Assembly (NCBI GenBank): GCA_934646965.1 | Contig: CAKUEZ010000005.1 | Coordinates: 1-45,381, forward strand | Reading direction: 5' to 3' | From: an uncultured Collinsella sp. | Lineage (GTDB): Bacteria; Actinomycetota; Coriobacteriia; Coriobacteriales; Coriobacteriaceae | DNA: 45,381 bases | Part shown: positions 38,954 to 45,381 of the stretch, piece by piece | Numbering within the stretch: the first letter of the stretch is position 1 | Layout of the letters: each line of letters opens with the position of its first letter | Notes under the pieces: generated by a model | Database searches by the model: none | Told to the model about the DNA's origin: nothing | Seen by the model: only the letters and a program-made list of their open reading frames with translations | Position numbers and translations under genes: made by a program

Positions 38954-39976
38954 ATGGCACAGGAAGCAACCGCCAACGAGCAAAAGAAATTCAAGGTCCC
39001 GCGCATTCCGGGCGACATCATGATCTATCCGATGATCGTCGGCCTTTTGCTCAACACCTTCTGCCCGCAGGTCTTCGAGATCGGCGGCTTCTTTACGGCT
39101 GCCTGCCGTGGTGGCTCCAATACCATCGTTGCCGCAATCCTGCTCTTTGTGGGCGCTGGCATCAGCTTTAAGTCCACACCGGGCGCCATCAAGACCGGCA
39201 TTGTCGTGCTGATTCCCAAGCTTGTCGTCGCGGCGGCTCTCGGTTTGGGTGTGGCCTATTTCTTTAACGACAACTTCTTGGGTCTGAGTTCCGTGTCCAT
39301 CATCGGCGGCATCACGTTCTGCAACATGGCGCTCTATACGGGCATCATGGGTGAGTTTGGCGACGAGTCCGAGCAGGGCGCCGTAGGCATCCTGTTCTTT
39401 ACGGCCGGCCCCGCCGTTACGATGATCATCCTCGGTGTCTCGGGTCTCGCTAACATCCCGCTGGGCACCATCGTCGGTTCTATCTTGCCGCTCGTTATCG
39501 GCATGGTTTTGGGCAACCTCTTCCCGTTCGTCAAGAACCTGCTGGTCCCCGGCACCAATCCCGCGATTGCCGTCATCGGCTTCCAGCTCGGTGCGTCCAT
39601 GAGCCTGTCGAGCTTCATCACCGGCGGTATCTCGGGCATCCTGCTGGGCCTCATCACCCTCTTTATCGTCGGCCCCATCACCTTTGCCTTCGAGCGCCTG
39701 TGCGGCGGCAACGGCAAGGCTGCTGTGGCTTGCTCCACCATCGCCGGTACGGCTATGACCACGCCGGTCGCTCTCGCCGAGGTCGCGCCGCGCTATGCCG
39801 AGCTTGCGCCCACCGCGTACGCCCAGATCGCAACGGCCGTCATCATCACGGCGATTATGGCCCCGATTCTGACCGGTTGGGTCGATAAGAAGTTCTGCCA
39901 GGGTAAGGAAGACCTGTCGGCTGCGGGTGTTGAGGCTATCGAGGAAGCCGTCGCAACCGATATAGACGGAGAGTAA
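38954..39976 (+). CDS. kdgT: 2-keto-3-deoxygluconate permease KdgT
   Basis: A 340-residue transporter with about ten membrane helices. Characteristic stretches are VPRIPGDIMIYPMIVGLLLNTFCP, FTAACRGGSNTIVAAILLFVGAGI, IGGITFCNMALYTGIMGEFGDESEQGA and ACSTIAGTAMTTPVALAEV. In other bacteria KdgT imports 2-keto-3-deoxygluconate from pectin or alginate breakdown; no kdg metabolism genes are in the window. I chose ATG 38954 (SD GGGGG region), dropping a 10-codon extension. A hairpin terminator follows at 40024. Confidence 0.9.
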   Translation: MAQEATANEQKKFKVPRIPGDIMIYPMIVGLLLNTFCPQVFEIGGFFTAACRGGSNTIVAAILLFVGAGISFKSTPGAIKTGIVVLIPKLVVAAALGLGVAYFFNDNFLGLSSVSIIGGITFCNMALYTGIMGEFGDESEQGAVGILFFTAGPAVTMIILGVSGLANIPLGTIVGSILPLVIGMVLGNLFPFVKNLLVPGTNPAIAVIGFQLGASMSLSSFITGGISGILLGLITLFIVGPITFAFERLCGGNGKAAVACSTIAGTAMTTPVALAEVAPRYAELAPTAYAQIATAVIITAIMAPILTGWVDKKFCQGKEDLSAAGVEAIEEAVATDIDGE

Positions 39977-40023
39977 CGACCGTTACCGATACATGATTCT
40001 GGCGTGCAATTCGCGCCGTATGG

Positions 40024-40072
40024 GCGCCCGAACGGCAACTGTTCTGCAGTGACGTTCGGGCGCTCTGTTATT
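40024..40072 (+). terminator. Rho-independent terminator of kdgT
   Basis: GCGCCCGAACG (40024-40034) pairs perfectly with CGTTCGGGCGC (40053-40063), followed by TCTGTTATTATT. A second, weaker stem, CCCCTTA/TAAGGGG (40077-40083 with 40096-40102), lies just beyond, before the GGDEF gene. Confidence 0.75.
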
Positions 40073-40166
40073 ATTCCCCTTACCCCTGTGGAGATAAGGG
40101 GTGTTTGCAGCCCGGAGACGACGCGGGCGATTCTGACCACTTGGATATAAGAGGGGATGACACCTG

Positions 40167-41309
40167 GTGGTTAAGGCACTCAAGATTGAGATCTTTCTGC
40201 TGTGCATGATTATTCTTATCGGGCTTGCCGTGCGGAGTCGTCGCTCCCTGTTCTCGAGCACCCAACAACTTCTGTTTAGCATGCTCGGCTACACGTCTGC
40301 GGCGTACATTTTCTTTGACATGATCTGGGTCATCTCGGACGGGGCCGGTGACATGCTGAGTGTTGCGGCCAACTGGATTTCCAACGCAGTCTCGTTTTCG
40401 CTGTTTGCCATCGCTTGCCTCATCTGGTTTATGTATTCCGAGACGTTACAGGGTTCTCGGCTTCTGACCACACGTTCTAGGGTAGTACTTTTGACGCTGC
40501 CTACGGTTCTGGTAGTTGTGCTGGCGTTTACCAGCTACTGGACGCATACCCTGTTTTATATCGATGCCCAGGGTATATATCGTCGTGGCTTTGCCTATAT
40601 GATTCAGCCTATCGTGAGCTACTGCTACGTCATATTTACGTCCTTGCATGCTTTTGTGCATTCGCAACGGGTCGAAAGCCTGCAAAAGAAGACCATTTAT
40701 CGTACCCTTGCGTTTTTTGCCATTCCTGCGCTGGTTGGCGGCACCTTTCAGGTCGTGTTCTCGGTGCCCGGTCTTTGCGTCGGCATAATGATTAGCATTC
40801 TGTTGCTTTATGTTGTCTATCAGGAACAATTGATCTCGACCGACCCACTGACCGGTCTCAATAATCGCAACCGCTTTGAGACCTATATATTGTCGCTATT
40901 CTCGAATGTCGATCAGGCCGACGATGTGTATCTGCTCATGATGGATGCGGACGGGTTTAAGCAGATCAATGACCGGTATGGACATGTTGAGGGCGACCAT
41001 GCCCTTCAGGTTATTTCCGCGGCGCTCAAGGGCGTCTGCTCGCCATCCGGCGGCTTTATTGCGCGCTATGGCGGCGATGAGTTCGTGGTGTTGCAGAAGG
41101 GGGCAACGGAGGATGACGTTGTCTGCTTGTGCTCGGCGATCAACGACGAGCTCGCACGCGCCGAGGTGCCGTACGCATTGCGGATGTCCATCGGCTACGC
41201 GCACGTTGGCGCTGGTGTCGATACTTGGCAAGACCTACTTCGCGCCGCCGATGCGGAGCTCTACCGCGTCAAGGCCGAGAAGAAAAGGGCCGGTGTCCAG
41301 ATACGCTAG
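40167..41309 (+). CDS. Membrane GGDEF-domain diguanylate cyclase
   Basis: A 380-residue protein with about six or seven hydrophobic segments in residues 1-220 (e.g. IFLLCMIILIGLAV, VVLLTLPTVLVVVLAF, LCVGIMISILLLYVVYQ) and a C-terminal GGDEF domain. That domain has DPLTGLNNRNRFE, LLMMDADGFKQINDRYGH and the active-site RYGGDEFVV, so it is probably able to make c-di-GMP. The region resembling an inhibitory RxxD site is not evident. The GTG at 40167 has SD GAGGGG with about 10-nt spacing. It is a single-gene unit; no c-di-GMP riboswitch was found nearby. Confidence 0.88.
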   Translation: MVKALKIEIFLLCMIILIGLAVRSRRSLFSSTQQLLFSMLGYTSAAYIFFDMIWVISDGAGDMLSVAANWISNAVSFSLFAIACLIWFMYSETLQGSRLLTTRSRVVLLTLPTVLVVVLAFTSYWTHTLFYIDAQGIYRRGFAYMIQPIVSYCYVIFTSLHAFVHSQRVESLQKKTIYRTLAFFAIPALVGGTFQVVFSVPGLCVGIMISILLLYVVYQEQLISTDPLTGLNNRNRFETYILSLFSNVDQADDVYLLMMDADGFKQINDRYGHVEGDHALQVISAALKGVCSPSGGFIARYGGDEFVVLQKGATEDDVVCLCSAINDELARAEVPYALRMSIGYAHVGAGVDTWQDLLRAADAELYRVKAEKKRAGVQIR

Positions 41310-41312
41310 AAA

Positions 41313-41350
41313 AAAGGGGCGCGCGACCGTTTTTGGTCGTGCGCCCCTTT
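41313..41350. terminator. Bidirectional terminator between the GGDEF gene and paaK
   Basis: A 16-bp stem (41313-41328 with 41335-41350, one mismatch) around GTTTTT lies between convergent genes. The A-run on the left serves the minus strand, the T-rich right edge the plus strand. Confidence 0.8.
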
Positions 41351-41364
41351 GCGTTGGCAGGGAA

Positions 41365-42600
41365 TTAGTAGCGGCTGTCGAAGATGCGCCTCGTCTTTTT
41401 CTCGGAACGGGGCAGCTCGCCGAGCGGTACGGCAGTTGCCTTGGGTGTGCAGCCGATCTTGGCCTTAAAGACGGCGGCCACCTCGCGCTCACATGCATCG
41501 CGTTCGGCGCCCGTCAGCTCGCTCTCAAAAAGCAGCTCAAGCACGTCGCGGCCGTTAACGGCCTCGATCATCACCTGGTACTCGGAGCTCGCGCCATCGA
41601 CAAACTTAAGGACTTCCTCGATCTGGGCGGGGAACATGTTGCAGCCCTTGACCTTGATCATGTCGTCGGTACGGCCGACCAGGGTGTCGATACGCGGGTG
41701 GTCAAGGCCGCAAGCGCATTTGCCGGGGATGATGCGCGTCAGGTCGTGCGTACGGTACCTGATAAGCGGTGCGCCCTGCTTGCGCAACGTCGTGAGCACC
41801 AGCTCACCCACTTCGCCGTCGGGAAGTACCTCGCCAGTCTTGGGGTCGACGATTTCGCAGTAGACGTAATCGGACCAGATGTGCATGCCGTCATGCTCGC
41901 TGCACGAGATGCCGATGCCCGGGCCGTAGATCTCGGTGAGGCCGTAAACGTCGAAGATCTCGATGCCCAGCTCGTTTTGGATGCGCTGGCGCATCTTTTC
42001 GCCCCAGCGCTCCGATCCGATGACGCCGCGGGTCAGGTGCAGCTTGTCGCGCAGGCCGCGCTTGGTGATTTCCTCTGCCAGCAGTAGGGCGTAGCTCGAG
42101 GTTGCGGTGATGACGGTCGAGCCCAGGTCCTGCATCATCTTGAGCTGTTTTTCGGTGTTGCCGGGACCCATGGGAATAGCCATGGCTCCCAGGCGCTCGC
42201 AGCCCAGCTGAAAGCCGATGCCCGCCGTCCACAGGCCGTATCCCGGGGTGATCTGGATGCGGTCCTGGGGCGTAATGCCGGCCGTGCGGTAGCAGCGGGC
42301 AAACATATCGGCCCAGTCGTCAACGTCTTGCTTGGTGTAGGGGATGATCACGGGCGTGCCCGTAGTGCCAGACGAGCTGTGGATGCGGATGACTTCCTCG
42401 TCCGGGACGGCCTGAATGCCCAGCGGATATGCCTCGCGCAGGTCGGCCTTCTCCGAAAATGGGAGCTGCTCGAATTCTTCCTGCGCGGTGATGCTTGCGA
42501 TGTCGATGCCGTCGAACTTTTTGGCATAGAACGGTGAGCGGTCTTTGAGGGTCTGGAACTGCTTGGTAATGAGCTCAAGCTGCGCGGGTTGCATCTTCAT
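41365..42600 (-). CDS. paaK: Phenylacetate-CoA ligase family protein (aryl-CoA ligase)
   Basis: A 411-residue member of the AMP-forming PaaK family. It has the ATP-binding IHSSSGTTGTPVIIP, QITPGYGLWTAGIGFQLG, VYGLTEIYGPGI, and the C-terminal hinge region VGRTDDMIKVKGCNMFP. It converts an aryl acetate, CoA and ATP to the aryl-acetyl-CoA (or the reverse). Its position after iorA and iorB, on the same strand with a 15-nt gap from iorB, suggests it uses the arylacetyl-CoA products of aromatic 2-oxo acid oxidation. The substrate (phenylacetate, indoleacetate) is inferred. SD AAGGAG. Confidence 0.9.
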   Translation of the reverse strand: MKMQPAQLELITKQFQTLKDRSPFYAKKFDGIDIASITAQEEFEQLPFSEKADLREAYPLGIQAVPDEEVIRIHSSSGTTGTPVIIPYTKQDVDDWADMFARCYRTAGITPQDRIQITPGYGLWTAGIGFQLGCERLGAMAIPMGPGNTEKQLKMMQDLGSTVITATSSYALLLAEEITKRGLRDKLHLTRGVIGSERWGEKMRQRIQNELGIEIFDVYGLTEIYGPGIGISCSEHDGMHIWSDYVYCEIVDPKTGEVLPDGEVGELVLTTLRKQGAPLIRYRTHDLTRIIPGKCACGLDHPRIDTLVGRTDDMIKVKGCNMFPAQIEEVLKFVDGASSEYQVMIEAVNGRDVLELLFESELTGAERDACEREVAAVFKAKIGCTPKATAVPLGELPRSEKKTRRIFDSRY

Positions 42601-42615
42601 GGTGTTCTCCTTGCG

Positions 42616-43224
42616 TTAACGGGAGGCGTGGTCGGAGATAGAGGCGACGGCCACATCGATGGCACGGTCGTTGAGCGCGATAAACTGTGGTCGCACGCTG
42701 GCATGCATGGCGTCGCGGAGCTCCTCGACGGTAATGCCGAGGTCACTGATGGCGATGGCGCTTGCCAACAGCGCGACGTTGAGCGCCTTGGGCGAGCCAA
42801 TCTGCTCAATGAGCGCGGTGTCGTCAATGAGCAGACAGTCGGGAACGGCCTGCTGCAGGTAGTCCAGGAAGGGTTCGGCACTGTATGCCTCACGGGAGAG
42901 TGCCGCCGTCACGGGCTGTACGCTGCTTGTAGCGCTTACCAGGGCGCCGCCGGGGCGCAGGTAGCCCAGGCAACGTACGGCTTCCGCGGGCTCAAACGCG
43001 ATGATAAGGTCTGCTTCGCCATGGGCGATGAGTGGCGCGTCAACGCAGGACTCGCCCTGGTTTGCTAGGCGCACATGCGACACAACGGAGCCGCCGCGTT
43101 GCGCCATACCGATGGTCTCGGCGGTGCGCACGCGCCAGTTGCGTGTCTCGGCGGCCTGCGCGAGCAGCTTGGCGGCAAGGACGGTGCCCTGGCCGCCCAC
43201 GCCGGTAATCATGATGTTGAGCAT
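42616..43224 (-). CDS. iorB: Indolepyruvate:ferredoxin oxidoreductase, beta subunit
   Basis: A 202-residue subunit of the 2-oxoacid:ferredoxin oxidoreductase gamma-type family: MLNIMITGVGGQGTVLAAKLL, TAETIGMAQRGGSVVSHVR and ADLIIAFEPAEAVRCLGYL. It works with IorA to oxidise indolepyruvate, phenylpyruvate and similar 2-oxo acids to acyl-CoA, CO2 and reduced ferredoxin. The true start is ATG 43224, sharing one base with the iorA stop (TAATG); a longer frame upstream is a shadow of iorA. Confidence 0.93.
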   Translation of the reverse strand: MLNIMITGVGGQGTVLAAKLLAQAAETRNWRVRTAETIGMAQRGGSVVSHVRLANQGESCVDAPLIAHGEADLIIAFEPAEAVRCLGYLRPGGALVSATSSVQPVTAALSREAYSAEPFLDYLQQAVPDCLLIDDTALIEQIGSPKALNVALLASAIAISDLGITVEELRDAMHASVRPQFIALNDRAIDVAVASISDHASR

Positions 43225-45152
43225 TAGGCTTCGCCTCCCTTCGCGGCTACGGCGTTGGGGCCGATGGCCCCAAACTTGCAGACCTGTGTGCACAGGCCGC
43301 AGCCGTTGCAGAGGGTCGGGTTGATGTGTACGCGACGCTGCGCGGCGTCCCAGGCGATGGCAGGACAGCCGATCTGCGTGATGCAGCGCTTGCAGCCGCT
43401 GCAACGGCTCTCATCGACGCAGAGTGCGGGCTTGGGTTTGCTCAGCGTAATGCATAGGCCTTCACAGATGAGCGCCGAAGGGCCTTCGTGCGCAATGGCT
43501 CGCTGGGCGGCCTCGGTCGTCTGCACCAGGTCAAACGGATTGGCGTGTTCGACGCAGGTGACGCCTAGGGCGCGCAGAACGGCCTCGATTTTGATGGGCT
43601 CGGACTTATTGCCATCCAGGCGCAGGCCGGTGCCGGGGTGGGGCTGGCCGCCCGTCATGGCGGTGATGGCGTTGTCCAGCACGATGACGGTGATGTCGTG
43701 GCCGTTGTAGACGGCGTTGGCGATGCCGGTCATGGCGCTGGCAAAGAACGTGGAGTCGCCTACGAAGGCGATTTGCTTGCGCTCGGGCTCAGCTATCCCT
43801 AGGCCCTGAGCCATGGTAATGCCGGCACCCATGCACAGGCAGGTGTCGACGGCATCGAGCGGGGCGGCGTTGCCCAGCGTATAGCAGCCGATATCGCCCG
43901 AAAGGACGGCGTCGGTGGCGCCCATGGCCTTGAGCGCCTGCTTGATGGCGTAGAAGCTGCCGCGGTGCGGGCATCCGGGGCAGAGCACCGGCGGGCGCAC
44001 AGGAAGTGCGGGTGGCACGGGAAGTGCGGGTGGCACGGGAAGTGCGGCGTCGGCGCGCGGGGCAACGGCCTGGGCGGGGATATCGAGGTATGCCGCTAGG
44101 CGTTCAACCAGGTCGTCGACGGTGTTTTCACCTCGTCCGGGCATGGTGCCGTCGAGCTTGCCGCGCACGGTGTACGCCGCATGCGTGCGGCCTGCCAGGC
44201 GCAGCATCTCGTCCTCAAGGACAAAATCGAGCTCTTCGATGGTGAGGACCTGGTCCAGTCCCTCGGAAAAGCGCTCGGCCGCCTTGGCGGGGAAGGGGTA
44301 GGGGAGTCCGACTTGCATCAGGCGATAGGGCGGCACGACAGCGTTTGCCGCCGCGGCACGGCGCTCGATAATCGCCAACGCCTCGCGCGTGTAGGCGAAG
44401 CTGACGCCACCTGCCATGATGCCCAGGCGCGGCGCGGCGTCGCCATGATTTTCGATGGGGTTGAAGGCGTCTGCGGCCTTGCCGTTGGAATAGGCGTCTG
44501 CAATCTGCGGCAGGCGCTCGTTGACCTCGCCGTGGGCGGCAAACGAGCGGCGCGGGAAGATGACCCACTTGGGATCCTTCTCAAAGGTGCCCGCGGGACG
44601 CGCGACGGTGTGCTCGGGTACCTCCAGATAGGTCGAGGCATGGCATACGCGCGTAGTGGGGCGCACGATAACGGGGGTGTGATAGCGCTCCGAGATCTCG
44701 AAGGCCTCCTGCATCATCGCGTAGCCCTGCTCCAGGTTTTGCGGATCGAGCACGGGAATCTTGGCGAACGCGGCAAAACGGCGCGTATCCTGCTCGGTCT
44801 GGGAGGAGATGGGGCCAGGGTCATCGGCGACAAACAGCACCAGACCGCCCTTGATGCCTACGTAGTTGAGGCTCATGAGCGGGTCGGAGGCAACATTTAA
44901 TCCAACTTGTTTGCAGGTAAAGAGGCAGCGCGCTCCTGCATATGATGCGCCTGCCAGCACCTCGAGCGCGGCCTTTTCGTTGGTCGACCACTCGACGTGA
45001 ATGCCCTCGGCGCTACCTTGGGCCTTAAGTTTGGCAACCGTCTCGACCAGCTCCGTCGACGGCGTGCCCGGGTAACCGGCAACGACGCGAACGCCCGCTG
45101 CAAGCGCGGCATACGCAAAGGCCTGGTTTCCCATAACCAGTTTCTTATGCAT
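43224..45152 (-). CDS. iorA: Indolepyruvate:ferredoxin oxidoreductase, alpha subunit
   Basis: A 642-residue catalytic subunit. The N-terminal pyrimidine-binding domain starts VMGNQAFAYAALAAGVRVVAGYPGTPSTE; the thiamine-diphosphate domain has CPGCPHRGSFYAIK, GDIGCYTLGNAAPLDAVDTCLCMGAGI and GDSTFFASAMTGIANAVYN. The C-terminus carries two [4Fe-4S] motifs (CSGCKRCITQIGC and CNGCGLCTQVC). Between the domains, the linker includes three tandem ALPVPP/ALPVRP repeats encoded by an 18-bp DNA repeat (44002-44050 area), an unusual local expansion. ATG 45152, SD GAGAGGA. Confidence 0.93.
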   Translation of the reverse strand: MHKKLVMGNQAFAYAALAAGVRVVAGYPGTPSTELVETVAKLKAQGSAEGIHVEWSTNEKAALEVLAGASYAGARCLFTCKQVGLNVASDPLMSLNYVGIKGGLVLFVADDPGPISSQTEQDTRRFAAFAKIPVLDPQNLEQGYAMMQEAFEISERYHTPVIVRPTTRVCHASTYLEVPEHTVARPAGTFEKDPKWVIFPRRSFAAHGEVNERLPQIADAYSNGKAADAFNPIENHGDAAPRLGIMAGGVSFAYTREALAIIERRAAAANAVVPPYRLMQVGLPYPFPAKAAERFSEGLDQVLTIEELDFVLEDEMLRLAGRTHAAYTVRGKLDGTMPGRGENTVDDLVERLAAYLDIPAQAVAPRADAALPVPPALPVPPALPVRPPVLCPGCPHRGSFYAIKQALKAMGATDAVLSGDIGCYTLGNAAPLDAVDTCLCMGAGITMAQGLGIAEPERKQIAFVGDSTFFASAMTGIANAVYNGHDITVIVLDNAITAMTGGQPHPGTGLRLDGNKSEPIKIEAVLRALGVTCVEHANPFDLVQTTEAAQRAIAHEGPSALICEGLCITLSKPKPALCVDESRCSGCKRCITQIGCPAIAWDAAQRRVHINPTLCNGCGLCTQVCKFGAIGPNAVAAKGGEA

Positions 45153-45285
45153 CTGTATCCTCTCGATGTCGCCGGCGCGTTACGGCAAGACGGATGCCTG
45201 CCGCCGCGACTCGGTACGAAATCAACGAGAATCAGTGTACTCCATTAAGCTAAAGTATGCGAACACCCTCTGCTAAAAAAGCAGT

Positions 45286-45381
45286 TCACTTGGTCTTTTT
45301 AGGCTTGTTGACGATGATGATGCCGCCGCAGACCAACAGCAGGGCAACGATAACGGTAACGGGGCTCGTGCCGGCGCCCTC
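45286..45381 (-). CDS. C-terminal end of a membrane-anchored protein (partial)
   Basis: Only the last 31 codons are in the window: GAGTSPVTVIVALLLVCGGII, then IVNKPKKTK and a TGA stop at 45286-45288. A hydrophobic helix with a short basic tail is the usual end of a surface protein anchored in the membrane or processed by a sortase; no LPxTG is seen in the part present. The gene lies upstream of iorA and may belong to another unit; the rest is outside the window. Confidence 0.55.
   Translation of the reverse strand, partial: EGAGTSPVTVIVALLLVCGGIIIVNKPKKTK

Noticed and set aside
40077..40166. Possible c-di-GMP riboswitch before the GGDEF gene
   Set aside because: There is a weak CCCCTTA/TAAGGGG stem but none of the conserved GEMM bases.
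1..45381. CRISPR array, tRNA, rRNA or intact transposase
   Set aside because: No regularly spaced repeats with unique spacers, no recognisable cloverleaf or rRNA sequence, and no transposase or integrase reading frame were seen by eye.

Overview
The window looks like a stretch of chromosome from a gut Coriobacteriia member, most likely Collinsella or a close relative. This is an inference from high G+C coding DNA, strong Shine-Dalgarno sites, and the mix of strict-anaerobe enzymes (rubredoxin-rubrerythrin, indolepyruvate:ferredoxin oxidoreductase, lactate dehydrogenase with its own EtfBA, bacterial Elp3). No marker gene was available to confirm it. I see no rRNA, tRNA, CRISPR array, integrase or intact transposase.

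Layout. 1-369 is gene-free and packed with nested palindromes. 370-3453 is the vitamin B6 locus: pdxS-pdxT read leftward and a divergent MocR/PdxR-type regulator. 3444-4984 holds two copies of a ~120-bp palindromic element bracketing a nuclease-fold (AbiEi/DUF559-like) gene; a third copy lies at 16359-16481. 5052-6727 carries reverse rubrerythrin and an orphan DUF5131 protein. 6918-9526 is an alcohol/aldehyde dehydrogenase operon, followed by a 427-bp gap that holds a 27-codon hydrophobic peptide resembling holin-like toxins. 9953-13474 has a small charged protein, a metallophosphoesterase, a ChbG-like deacetylase flanked by inverted copies of a second repeat family, and a DUF2130 protein. 13555-18376 (minus strand) has a DExH RNA helicase, trmB and a second methyltransferase. 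18645-23115 (plus) has a membrane XRE regulator with a DUF4097 partner, Elp3, and a spermidine-synthase-like protein.

23147-28756 (minus) is a three-gene unit, TerB_N/TerB_C protein, BrxC/D-like ATPase and Lhr-like helicase, matching the Shango anti-phage system. 28845-29561 is a DUF554 membrane protein. 29678-32890 (minus) is a five-gene operon of mostly exported proteins, including one with a sortase-type LAQTG tail and one ending in a WxL-like motif; I do not recognise it as a named system and consider it, with the two repeat families, the least explained part of the window.

33237-36862 encodes a lactate dehydrogenase-EtfB-EtfA (ferredoxin-fused) complex, expected to oxidise lactate by electron confurcation. 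36859-41309 has an HD phosphohydrolase, the azlCD branched-chain amino-acid exporter, the kdgT transporter and a membrane GGDEF protein. 41365-45152 (minus) is iorA-iorB-paaK for anaerobic aromatic amino-acid breakdown. The last 96 bases are the C-terminal tail of a membrane-anchored protein that runs off the window.
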